A stretch of 64,000 nt of DNA, taken from the NCBI GenBank assembly GCA_037783545.1, contig JBBELK010000553.1:496001-560000 (forward strand). Direction: 5' to 3'. Each line of letters starts with the position of its first letter. Within the stretch, counting starts at the first letter, position 1. The DNA comes from Henricia sp. BOLD:AAB3569. Lineage: Eukaryota; Echinodermata; Asteroidea; Spinulosida; Echinasteridae. Positions 1 to 10,500 of this stretch are shown piece by piece. The notes under the pieces were generated by a model. It searched no databases, was not told the origin of the DNA, and saw nothing but the letters and a program-made list of their open reading frames with translations. The translations under genes and the position numbers were made by a program.

Positions 1-2730
1 TGGGACACCCTGCGCTGCGCTTGTGTACATTTGTACGGCCGTTGACTCACCCCAGATTGTGACGGGAATTAGGTCAAAGTGTGTCCCAAATGCCGGCAAA
101 TTTGGAAATCAAGGAATTTTCCAACCAACTTCAAATTTTGCATGCTCCAAACTGTATATATTCCGCACTTGTCATGCAAAATTGACAGATTTTCGCTGGG
201 AAATGACGGAGTAATTTCAGAGTTTAGGGAAAGCGCAGCTCGGCTACGTGGTTATTCTTCTAACCGTGGCTGTTGGGACACCCTGCGCTGCGCTTGTGTA
301 CATTTGTACGGCCGTTGACTCACCCCAGATTGTGACGGGAATTAGGTCAAAGTGTGTCCCAAATGCCGGCAAATTTGGAAATCAAGGAATTTTCCAACCA
401 ACTTCAAATTTTGCATGCTCCAAACTGTATATATTCCGCACTTGTCATGCAAAATTGACAGATTTTCGCTGGGAAATGACGGAGAAATTTCAGAGTTTAG
501 GGAAAGCGCAGCTCGGCTACGTGGTTATTCTTCTAACCGTGGCTGTTGGGACACCCTGCGCTGCGCTTGTGTACATATGTACGGCCGTTGACTCACCCCA
601 GATTGTGACGGGAATTAGGTCAAAGTGTGTCCCAAATGCCGGCAAATTTGGAAATCAAGGAATTTTCCAACCAACTTCAAATTTTGCATGCTCCAAACTG
701 TATATATTCCGCACTTGTCATGCAAAATTGACAGATTTTCGCTGGGAAATGACGGAGAAATTTCAGAGTTTAGGGAAAGCGCAGCTCGGCTACGTGGTTA
801 TTCTTCTAACCGTGGCTGTTGGGACACCCTGCGCTGCGCTTGTGTACATTTGTACGGCCGTTGACTCACCCCAGATTGTGACGGGAATTAGGTCAAAGTG
901 TGTCCCAAATGCCGGCAAATTTGGAAATCAAGGAATTTTCCAACCAACTTCAAATTTTGCATGCTCCAAACTGTATATATTCCGCACTTGTCATGCAAAA
1001 TTGACAGATTTTCGCTGGGAAATGACGGAGAAATTTCAGAGTTTAGGGAAAGCGCAGCTCGGCTACGTGGTTATTCTTCTGACCGTGGCTGTTGGGACAC
1101 CCTGCGCTGCGCTTGTGTACATTTGTACGGCCGTTGACTCACCCCAGATTGTGACGGGAATTAGGTCAAAGTGTGTCCCAAATGCCGGCAAATTTGGAAA
1201 TCAAGGAATTTTCCAACCAACTTCAAATTTTGCATGCTCCAAACTGTATATATTCCGCACTTGTCATGCAAAATTGACAGATTTTCGCTGGGAAATGACG
1301 GAGAAATTTCAGAGTTTAGGGAAAGCGCAGCTCGGCTACGTGGTTATTCTTCTAACCGTGGCTGTTGGGACACCCTGCGCTGCGCTTGTGTACATTTGTA
1401 CGGCCGTTGACTCACCCCAGATTGTGACGGGAATTAGGTCAAAGTGTGTCCCAAATGCCGGCAAATTTGGAAATCAAGGAATTTTCCAACCAACTTCAAA
1501 TTTGGCATGCTCCAAACTGTATATATTCCGCACTTGTCATGCAAAATTGACAGATTTTCGCTGGGAAATGACGGAGAAATTTCAGAGTTTAGGGAAAGCG
1601 CAGCTCGGCTACGTGGTTATTCTTCTAACCGTGGCTGTTGGGACACCCTGCGCTGCGCTTGTGTACATTTGTACGGCCGTTGACTCACCCCGGATTGTGA
1701 CGGGAATTAGGTCAAAGTGTGTCCCAAATGCCGGCAAATTTGGAAATCAAGGAATTTTCCAACCAACTTCAAATTTTGCATGCTCCAAACTGTATATATT
1801 CCGCACTTGTCATGCAAAATTGACAGATTTTCGCTGGGAAATGACGGAGAAATTTCAGAGTTTAGGGAAAGCGCAGCTCGGCTACGTGGTTATTCTTCTA
1901 ACCGTGGCTGTTGGGACACCCTGCGCTGCGCTTGTGTACATTTGTACGGCCGTTGACTCACCCCAGATTGTGACGGGAATTAGGTCAAAGTGTGTCCCAA
2001 ATGCCGGCAAATTTGGAAATCAAGGAATTTTCCAACCAACTTCAAATTTTGCATGCTCCAAACTGTATATATTCCGCACTTGTCATGCAAAATTGACAGA
2101 TTTTCGCTGGGAAATGACGGAGAAATTTCAGAGTTTAGGGAAAGCGCAGCTCGGCTACGTGGTTATTCTTCTAACCGTGGCTGTTGGGACACCCTGCGCT
2201 GCGCTTGTGTACATTTGTACGGCCGTTGACTCACCCAAGATTGTGACGGGAATTAGGTCAAAGTGTGTCCCAAATGCCGGCAAATTTGGAAATCAAGGAA
2301 TTTTCCAACCAACTTCAAATTTTGCATGCTCCAAACTGTATATATTCCGCACTTGTCATGCAAAATTGACAGATTTTCGCTGGGAAATGACGGAGAAATT
2401 TCAGAGTTTAGGGAAAGCGCAGCTCGGCTACGTGGTTATTCTTCTAACCGTGGCTGTTGGGACACCCTGCGCTGCGCTTGTGTACATTTGTACGGCCGTT
2501 GACTCACCCCAGATTGTGACGGGAATTAGGTCAAAGTGTGTCCCAAATGCCGGCAAATTTGGAAATCAAGGAATTTTCCAACCAACTTCAAATTTTGCAT
2601 GCTCCAAACTGTATATATTCCGCACTTGTCATGCAAAATTGACAGATTTTCGCTAGGAAATGACGGAGAAATTTCAGAGTTTAGGGAAAGCGCAGCTCGG
2701 CTACGTGGTTATTCTTCTAACCGTGGCTGT
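1..2730 (+). repeat. Array segment with substitution variants (10 units)
   Basis: Ten full units with no length change but seven single-base substitutions against the majority unit: a to t at 212, t to a at 576, a to g at 1081, t to g at 1504, a to g at 1692, c to a at 2237 and g to a at 2655. Each occurs once, in a different unit, so there is no sign of a higher-order repeat here. The pattern differs from the corrupted islands at 17 and 43 kb, which are dominated by indels. Pure substitutions look more like true unit divergence than like raw-read error. In the long open frame, two of the seven create stops (212-214 and 2654-2656), which argues against selection on protein sequence. Confidence 0.93.
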
Positions 2731-4263
2731 TGGGACACCCTGCGCTGCGCTTGTGTACATTTGTACGGCCGTTGACTCACCCCAGATTGTGACGGGAATT
2801 AGGTCAAAGTGTGTCCCAAATGCCGGCAAATTTGGAAATCAAGGAATTTTCCAACCAACTTCAAATTTTGCATGCTCCAAACTGTATATATTCCGCACTT
2901 GTCATGCAAAATTGACAGATTTTCGCTGGGAAATGACGGAGAAATTTCAGAGTTTAGGGAAAGCGCAGCTCGGCTACGTGGTTATTCTTCTAACCGTGGC
3001 TGTTGGGACACCCTGCGCTGCGCTTGTGTACATTTGTACGGCCGTTGACTCACCCCAGATTGTGACGGGAATTAGGTCAAAGTGTGTCCCAAATGCCGGC
3101 AAATTTGGAAATCAAGGAATTTTCCAACCAACTTCAAATTTTGCATGCTCCAAACTGTATATATTCCGCACTTGTCATGCAAAATTGACAGATTTTCGCT
3201 GGGAAATGACGGAGAAATTTCAGAGTTTAGGGAAAGCGCAGCTCGGCTACGTGGTTATTCTTCTAACCGTGGCTGTTGGGACACCCTGCGCTGCGCTTGT
3301 GTACATTTGTACGGCCGTTGACTCACCCCAGATTGTGACGGGAATTAGGTCAAAGTGTGTCCCAAATGCCGGCAAATTTGGAAATCAAGGAATTTTCCAA
3401 CCAACTTCAAATTTTGCATGCTCCAAACTGTATATATTCCGCACTTGTCATGCAAAATTGACAGATTTTCGCTGGGAAATGACGGAGAAATTTCAGAGTT
3501 TAGGGAAAGCGCAGCTCGGCTACGTGGTTATTCTTCTAACCGTGGCTGTTGGGACACCCTGCGCTGCGCTTGTGTACATTTGTACGGCCGTTGACTCACC
3601 CCAGATTGTGACGGGAATTAGGTCAAAGTGTGTCCCAAATGCCGGCAAATTTGGAAATCAAGGAATTTTCCAACCAACTTCAAATTTTGCATGCTCCAAA
3701 CTGTATATATTCCGCACTTGTCATGCAAAATTGACAGATTTTCGCTGGGAAATGACGGAGAAATTTCAGAGTTTAGGGAAAGCGCAGCTCGGCTACGTGG
3801 TTATTCTTCTAACCGTGGCTGTTGGGACACCTGCGCTGCGCTTGTGTACATTTGTACGGCCGTTGACTCACCCCAGATTGTGACGGGAATTAGGTCAAAG
3901 TGTGTCCCAAATGCCGGCAAATTTGGAAATCAAGGAATTTTCCAACCAACTTCAAATTTTGCATGCTCCAAACTGTATATATTCCGCACTTGTCATGCAA
4001 AATTGACAGATTTTCGCTGGGAAATGACGGAGAAATTTCAGAGTTTAGGGAAAGCGCAGCTCGGCTACGTGGTTATTCTTCTAACCGTGGCTGTTGGGAC
4101 ACCCTGCGCTGCGCTTGTGTACATTTGTACGGCCGTTGACTCACCCCAGATTGTGACGGGAATTAGGTCAAAGTGTGTCCCAAATGCCGGCAAATTTGGA
4201 AATCAAGGAATTTTCCAACCAACTTCAAATTTTGCATGCTCCAAACTGTATATATTCCGCACA
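2731..4263 (+). repeat. Array segment with a compensating indel pair
   Basis: These units are uniform except for two length changes. One c is missing from the ccc of gacaccctgcg at about 3831, and one a is inserted at 4263, giving cgcacattgtcatg in place of cgcacttgtcatg. The landmark spacing goes 272, then 273, then 274, so the register returns exactly to multiples of 273 by 4447. The perfect block A begins straight after the second change. The pair could be real unit variants, but single-base changes of this type next to a perfect block also suit a consensus or join artefact. Confidence 0.9.
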
Positions 4264-4410
4264 TTGTCATGCAAAATTGACAGATTTTCGCTGGGAAATG
4301 ACGGAGAAATTTCAGAGTTTAGGGAAAGCGCAGCTCGGCTACGTGGTTATTCTTCTAACCGTGGCTGTTGGGACACCCTGCGCTGCGCTTGTGTACATTT
4401 GTACGGCCGT

Positions 4411-4417
4411 TGACTCA
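4411..4417. promoter_or_regulatory. AP-1/GCN4-type heptamer TGACTCA, one per unit
   Basis: TGACTCA is the exact consensus for AP-1 (Fos/Jun) and GCN4-type bZIP dimers. It sits at unit position 43-49, followed by cccc. It recurs every 273 bases, over 200 copies in the window, and most corrupted units keep it. The match is seen directly; binding in this organism is not shown, and a 7-mer can occur in a fixed unit by chance. Confidence 0.35.
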
Positions 4418-4438
4418 CCCCAGATTGTGACGGGAATT

Positions 4439-4444
4439 AGGTCA
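4439..4444 (+). promoter_or_regulatory. AGGTCA nuclear-receptor half-site, one per unit
   Basis: AGGTCA at unit 71-76, followed by aagtgtg, which is a poor second half-site for a direct repeat with one-base spacing. A hexamer match is weak evidence alone, and half-sites are frequent by chance. Confidence 0.15.
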
Positions 4445-4458
4445 AAGTGTGTCCCAAA

Positions 4459-4472
4459 TGCCGGCAAATTTG
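4459..4472. repeat. Overlapping 8-bp palindromes tgccggca and caaatttg
   Basis: Two perfect palindromes overlap by two bases: tgccggca (4459-4466, unit 91-98) and caaatttg (4465-4472, unit 97-104). They are framed by ccaaat (4454-4459) and atttgg (4468-4473), themselves an inverted repeat. This dyad-dense patch marks the boundary between the GC-rich and AT-rich parts of the unit. Confidence 0.7.
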
Positions 4473-4492
4473 GAAATCAAGGAATTTTCCAA
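4470..4492. repeat. 7-bp inverted repeat, potential hairpin (unit 102-124)
   Basis: ttggaaa (4470-4476) pairs with tttccaa (4486-4492) across a 9-base loop. The nested ggaa-tt-ttcc inside the right arm gives an alternative fold. It lies 9 bases upstream of the 11-bp inverted repeat, so the AT-rich part of each unit can present two adjacent hairpins. Confidence 0.7.
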
Positions 4493-4501
4493 CCAACTTC
4501 A

Positions 4502-4551
4502 AATTTTGCATGCTCCAAACTGTATATATTCCGCACTTGTCATGCAAAATT
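4502..4551. repeat. 11-bp inverted repeat, potential hairpin (unit 134-183)
   Basis: aattttgcatg (4502-4512) is the exact reverse complement of catgcaaaatt (4541-4551), with a 28-base spacer. Allowing one bulged a, the stem reaches 13 bp (4499-4512 with 4541-4553). The spacer holds the TATATA core. It is repeated in every unit, so over 200 copies exist in the window. Dyads able to form cruciforms are known features of many centromeric satellites; function here is inference. Confidence 0.85.
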
Positions 4552-4559
4552 GACAGATT

Positions 4560-4579
4560 TTCGCTGGGAAATGACGGAG
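4560..4579 (+). promoter_or_regulatory. Degenerate CENP-B-box-like element (weak)
   Basis: TTCG (4560-4563) is followed by ctgggaaatga and then CGGAG (4575-4579). The mammalian CENP-B box has TTCG and CGGG separated by seven bases with an A-rich middle. Here the separation is eleven, and the last core base differs. The order of elements is similar but the spacing is wrong, so this is a resemblance only. Confidence 0.12.
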
Positions 4580-7500
4580 AAATTTCAGAGTTTAGGGAAA
4601 GCGCAGCTCGGCTACGTGGTTATTCTTCTAACCGTGGCTGTTGGGACACCCTGCGCTGCGCTTGTGTACATTTGTACGGCCGTTGACTCACCCCAGATTG
4701 TGACGGGAATTAGGTCAAAGTGTGTCCCAAATGCCGGCAAATTTGGAAATCAAGGAATTTTCCAACCAACTTCAAATTTTGCATGCTCCAAACTGTATAT
4801 ATTCCGCACTTGTCATGCAAAATTGACAGATTTTCGCTGGGAAATGACGGAGAAATTTCAGAGTTTAGGGAAAGCGCAGCTCGGCTACGTGGTTATTCTT
4901 CTAACCGTGGCTGTTGGGACACCCTGCGCTGCGCTTGTGTACATTTGTACGGCCGTTGACTCACCCCAGATTGTGACGGGAATTAGGTCAAAGTGTGTCC
5001 CAAATGCCGGCAAATTTGGAAATCAAGGAATTTTCCAACCAACTTCAAATTTTGCATGCTCCAAACTGTATATATTCCGCACTTGTCATGCAAAATTGAC
5101 AGATTTTCGCTGGGAAATGACGGAGAAATTTCAGAGTTTAGGGAAAGCGCAGCTCGGCTACGTGGTTATTCTTCTAACCGTGGCTGTTGGGACACCCTGC
5201 GCTGCGCTTGTGTACATTTGTACGGCCGTTGACTCACCCCAGATTGTGACGGGAATTAGGTCAAAGTGTGTCCCAAATGCCGGCAAATTTGGAAATCAAG
5301 GAATTTTCCAACCAACTTCAAATTTTGCATGCTCCAAACTGTATATATTCCGCACTTGTCATGCAAAATTGACAGATTTTCGCTGGGAAATGACGGAGAA
5401 ATTTCAGAGTTTAGGGAAAGCGCAGCTCGGCTACGTGGTTATTCTTCTAACCGTGGCTGTTGGGACACCCTGCGCTGCGCTTGTGTACATTTGTACGGCC
5501 GTTGACTCACCCCAGATTGTGACGGGAATTAGGTCAAAGTGTGTCCCAAATGCCGGCAAATTTGGAAATCAAGGAATTTTCCAACCAACTTCAAATTTTG
5601 CATGCTCCAAACTGTATATATTCCGCACTTGTCATGCAAAATTGACAGATTTTCGCTGGGAAATGACGGAGAAATTTCAGAGTTTAGGGAAAGCGCAGCT
5701 CGGCTACGTGGTTATTCTTCTAACCGTGGCTGTTGGGACACCCTGCGCTGCGCTTGTGTACATTTGTACGGCCGTTGACTCACCCCAGATTGTGACGGGA
5801 ATTAGGTCAAAGTGTGTCCCAAATGCCGGCAAATTTGGAAATCAAGGAATTTTCCAACCAACTTCAAATTTTGCATGCTCCAAACTGTATATATTCCGCA
5901 CTTGTCATGCAAAATTGACAGATTTTCGCTGGGAAATGACGGAGAAATTTCAGAGTTTAGGGAAAGCGCAGCTCGGCTACGTGGTTATTCTTCTAACCGT
6001 GGCTGTTGGGACACCCTGCGCTGCGCTTGTGTACATTTGTACGGCCGTTGACTCACCCCAGATTGTGACGGGAATTAGGTCAAAGTGTGTCCCAAATGCC
6101 GGCAAATTTGGAAATCAAGGAATTTTCCAACCAACTTCAAATTTTGCATGCTCCAAACTGTATATATTCCGCACTTGTCATGCAAAATTGACAGATTTTC
6201 GCTGGGAAATGACGGAGAAATTTCAGAGTTTAGGGAAAGCGCAGCTCGGCTACGTGGTTATTCTTCTAACCGTGGCTGTTGGGACACCCTGCGCTGCGCT
6301 TGTGTACATTTGTACGGCCGTTGACTCACCCCAGATTGTGACGGGAATTAGGTCAAAGTGTGTCCCAAATGCCGGCAAATTTGGAAATCAAGGAATTTTC
6401 CAACCAACTTCAAATTTTGCATGCTCCAAACTGTATATATTCCGCACTTGTCATGCAAAATTGACAGATTTTCGCTGGGAAATGACGGAGAAATTTCAGA
6501 GTTTAGGGAAAGCGCAGCTCGGCTACGTGGTTATTCTTCTAACCGTGGCTGTTGGGACACCCTGCGCTGCGCTTGTGTACATTTGTACGGCCGTTGACTC
6601 ACCCCAGATTGTGACGGGAATTAGGTCAAAGTGTGTCCCAAATGCCGGCAAATTTGGAAATCAAGGAATTTTCCAACCAACTTCAAATTTTGCATGCTCC
6701 AAACTGTATATATTCCGCACTTGTCATGCAAAATTGACAGATTTTCGCTGGGAAATGACGGAGAAATTTCAGAGTTTAGGGAAAGCGCAGCTCGGCTACG
6801 TGGTTATTCTTCTAACCGTGGCTGTTGGGACACCCTGCGCTGCGCTTGTGTACATTTGTACGGCCGTTGACTCACCCCAGATTGTGACGGGAATTAGGTC
6901 AAAGTGTGTCCCAAATGCCGGCAAATTTGGAAATCAAGGAATTTTCCAACCAACTTCAAATTTTGCATGCTCCAAACTGTATATATTCCGCACTTGTCAT
7001 GCAAAATTGACAGATTTTCGCTGGGAAATGACGGAGAAATTTCAGAGTTTAGGGAAAGCGCAGCTCGGCTACGTGGTTATTCTTCTAACCGTGGCTGTTG
7101 GGACACCCTGCGCTGCGCTTGTGTACATTTGTACGGCCGTTGACTCACCCCAGATTGTGACGGGAATTAGGTCAAAGTGTGTCCCAAATGCCGGCAAATT
7201 TGGAAATCAAGGAATTTTCCAACCAACTTCAAATTTTGCATGCTCCAAACTGTATATATTCCGCACTTGTCATGCAAAATTGACAGATTTTCGCTGGGAA
7301 ATGACGGAGAAATTTCAGAGTTTAGGGAAAGCGCAGCTCGGCTACGTGGTTATTCTTCTAACCGTGGCTGTTGGGACACCCTGCGCTGCGCTTGTGTACA
7401 TTTGTACGGCCGTTGACTCACCCCAGATTGTGACGGGAATTAGGTCAAAGTGTGTCCCAAATGCCGGCAAATTTGGAAATCAAGGAATTTTCCAACCAAC

Positions 7501-10500
7501 TTCAAATTTTGCATGCTCCAAACTGTATATATTCCGCACTTGTCATGCAAAATTGACAGATTTTCGCTGGGAAATGACGGAGAAATTTCAGAGTTTAGGG
7601 AAAGCGCAGCTCGGCTACGTGGTTATTCTTCTAACCGTGGCTGTTGGGACACCCTGCGCTGCGCTTGTGTACATTTGTACGGCCGTTGACTCACCCCAGA
7701 TTGTGACGGGAATTAGGTCAAAGTGTGTCCCAAATGCCGGCAAATTTGGAAATCAAGGAATTTTCCAACCAACTTCAAATTTTGCATGCTCCAAACTGTA
7801 TATATTCCGCACTTGTCATGCAAAATTGACAGATTTTCGCTGGGAAATGACGGAGAAATTTCAGAGTTTAGGGAAAGCGCAGCTCGGCTACGTGGTTATT
7901 CTTCTAACCGTGGCTGTTGGGACACCCTGCGCTGCGCTTGTGTACATTTGTACGGCCGTTGACTCACCCCAGATTGTGACGGGAATTAGGTCAAAGTGTG
8001 TCCCAAATGCCGGCAAATTTGGAAATCAAGGAATTTTCCAACCAACTTCAAATTTTGCATGCTCCAAACTGTATATATTCCGCACTTGTCATGCAAAATT
8101 GACAGATTTTCGCTGGGAAATGACGGAGAAATTTCAGAGTTTAGGGAAAGCGCAGCTCGGCTACGTGGTTATTCTTCTAACCGTGGCTGTTGGGACACCC
8201 TGCGCTGCGCTTGTGTACATTTGTACGGCCGTTGACTCACCCCAGATTGTGACGGGAATTAGGTCAAAGTGTGTCCCAAATGCCGGCAAATTTGGAAATC
8301 AAGGAATTTTCCAACCAACTTCAAATTTTGCATGCTCCAAACTGTATATATTCCGCACTTGTCATGCAAAATTGACAGATTTTCGCTGGGAAATGACGGA
8401 GAAATTTCAGAGTTTAGGGAAAGCGCAGCTCGGCTACGTGGTTATTCTTCTAACCGTGGCTGTTGGGACACCCTGCGCTGCGCTTGTGTACATTTGTACG
8501 GCCGTTGACTCACCCCAGATTGTGACGGGAATTAGGTCAAAGTGTGTCCCAAATGCCGGCAAATTTGGAAATCAAGGAATTTTCCAACCAACTTCAAATT
8601 TTGCATGCTCCAAACTGTATATATTCCGCACTTGTCATGCAAAATTGACAGATTTTCGCTGGGAAATGACGGAGAAATTTCAGAGTTTAGGGAAAGCGCA
8701 GCTCGGCTACGTGGTTATTCTTCTAACCGTGGCTGTTGGGACACCCTGCGCTGCGCTTGTGTACATTTGTACGGCCGTTGACTCACCCCAGATTGTGACG
8801 GGAATTAGGTCAAAGTGTGTCCCAAATGCCGGCAAATTTGGAAATCAAGGAATTTTCCAACCAACTTCAAATTTTGCATGCTCCAAACTGTATATATTCC
8901 GCACTTGTCATGCAAAATTGACAGATTTTCGCTGGGAAATGACGGAGAAATTTCAGAGTTTAGGGAAAGCGCAGCTCGGCTACGTGGTTATTCTTCTAAC
9001 CGTGGCTGTTGGGACACCCTGCGCTGCGCTTGTGTACATTTGTACGGCCGTTGACTCACCCCAGATTGTGACGGGAATTAGGTCAAAGTGTGTCCCAAAT
9101 GCCGGCAAATTTGGAAATCAAGGAATTTTCCAACCAACTTCAAATTTTGCATGCTCCAAACTGTATATATTCCGCACTTGTCATGCAAAATTGACAGATT
9201 TTCGCTGGGAAATGACGGAGAAATTTCAGAGTTTAGGGAAAGCGCAGCTCGGCTACGTGGTTATTCTTCTAACCGTGGCTGTTGGGACACCCTGCGCTGC
9301 GCTTGTGTACATTTGTACGGCCGTTGACTCACCCCAGATTGTGACGGGAATTAGGTCAAAGTGTGTCCCAAATGCCGGCAAATTTGGAAATCAAGGAATT
9401 TTCCAACCAACTTCAAATTTTGCATGCTCCAAACTGTATATATTCCGCACTTGTCATGCAAAATTGACAGATTTTCGCTGGGAAATGACGGAGAAATTTC
9501 AGAGTTTAGGGAAAGCGCAGCTCGGCTACGTGGTTATTCTTCTAACCGTGGCTGTTGGGACACCCTGCGCTGCGCTTGTGTACATTTGTACGGCCGTTGA
9601 CTCACCCCAGATTGTGACGGGAATTAGGTCAAAGTGTGTCCCAAATGCCGGCAAATTTGGAAATCAAGGAATTTTCCAACCAACTTCAAATTTTGCATGC
9701 TCCAAACTGTATATATTCCGCACTTGTCATGCAAAATTGACAGATTTTCGCTGGGAAATGACGGAGAAATTTCAGAGTTTAGGGAAAGCGCAGCTCGGCT
9801 ACGTGGTTATTCTTCTAACCGTGGCTGTTGGGACACCCTGCGCTGCGCTTGTGTACATTTGTACGGCCGTTGACTCACCCCAGATTGTGACGGGAATTAG
9901 GTCAAAGTGTGTCCCAAATGCCGGCAAATTTGGAAATCAAGGAATTTTCCAACCAACTTCAAATTTTGCATGCTCCAAACTGTATATATTCCGCACTTGT
10001 CATGCAAAATTGACAGATTTTCGCTGGGAAATGACGGAGAAATTTCAGAGTTTAGGGAAAGCGCAGCTCGGCTACGTGGTTATTCTTCTAACCGTGGCTG
10101 TTGGGACACCCTGCGCTGCGCTTGTGTACATTTGTACGGCCGTTGACTCACCCCAGATTGTGACGGGAATTAGGTCAAAGTGTGTCCCAAATGCCGGCAA
10201 ATTTGGAAATCAAGGAATTTTCCAACCAACTTCAAATTTTGCATGCTCCAAACTGTATATATTCCGCACTTGTCATGCAAAATTGACAGATTTTCGCTGG
10301 GAAATGACGGAGAAATTTCAGAGTTTAGGGAAAGCGCAGCTCGGCTACGTGGTTATTCTTCTAACCGTGGCTGTTGGGACACCCTGCGCTGCGCTTGTGT
10401 ACATTTGTACGGCCGTTGACTCACCCCAGATTGTGACGGGAATTAGGTCAAAGTGTGTCCCAAATGCCGGCAAATTTGGAAATCAAGGAATTTTCCAACC

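Larger units (their letters stand above)
4368..4457. repeat. 9-bp inverted repeat spanning the GC-rich part (unit 273-89)
   Basis: ttgggacac (4368-4376) is the reverse complement of gtgtcccaa (4449-4457), separated by 72 bases. The enclosed segment contains the doubled ctgcg, the gtac-attt-gtac mini-dyad and the TGACTCA site. A 9-bp match at this distance could arise by chance in a 273-bp unit, so significance is modest. Confidence 0.5.
4369..4641 (+). repeat. Reference monomer of the 273-bp satellite
   Basis: This copy matches the majority sequence and serves as the reference for unit positions 1-273. It is bipartite. Positions 97-217 are AT-rich (43 of 121 bases G or C, 36%) and carry repeated short A/T runs, a TATATA core at 155-160 and two hairpin-capable dyads. 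The other 152 bases are 54% G+C and carry a doubled ctgcg at 10-19, a TGACTCA heptamer at 43-49 and an AGGTCA half-site at 71-76. Twelve CpG dinucleotides are present. I see no convincing internal sub-repeat that would show the unit grew from a shorter tandem ancestor; only short echoes such as ggaaat and caaattt recur. The origin of the unit is unknown. Confidence 0.97.

Noticed and set aside
79-318. More than 200 copies of a 79-codon small gene (one per unit)
   Set aside because: The start is GTG, with no ribosome-binding or promoter context. It overlaps the long frame, the product matches no family I know, and perfect conservation simply mirrors DNA identity of the satellite.
4523-4528. 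TATA box and unit promoter at TATATA
   Set aside because: A six-base AT match inside an AT-rich hairpin loop, with no supporting initiator or transcript evidence. It is noted only as part of the loop.
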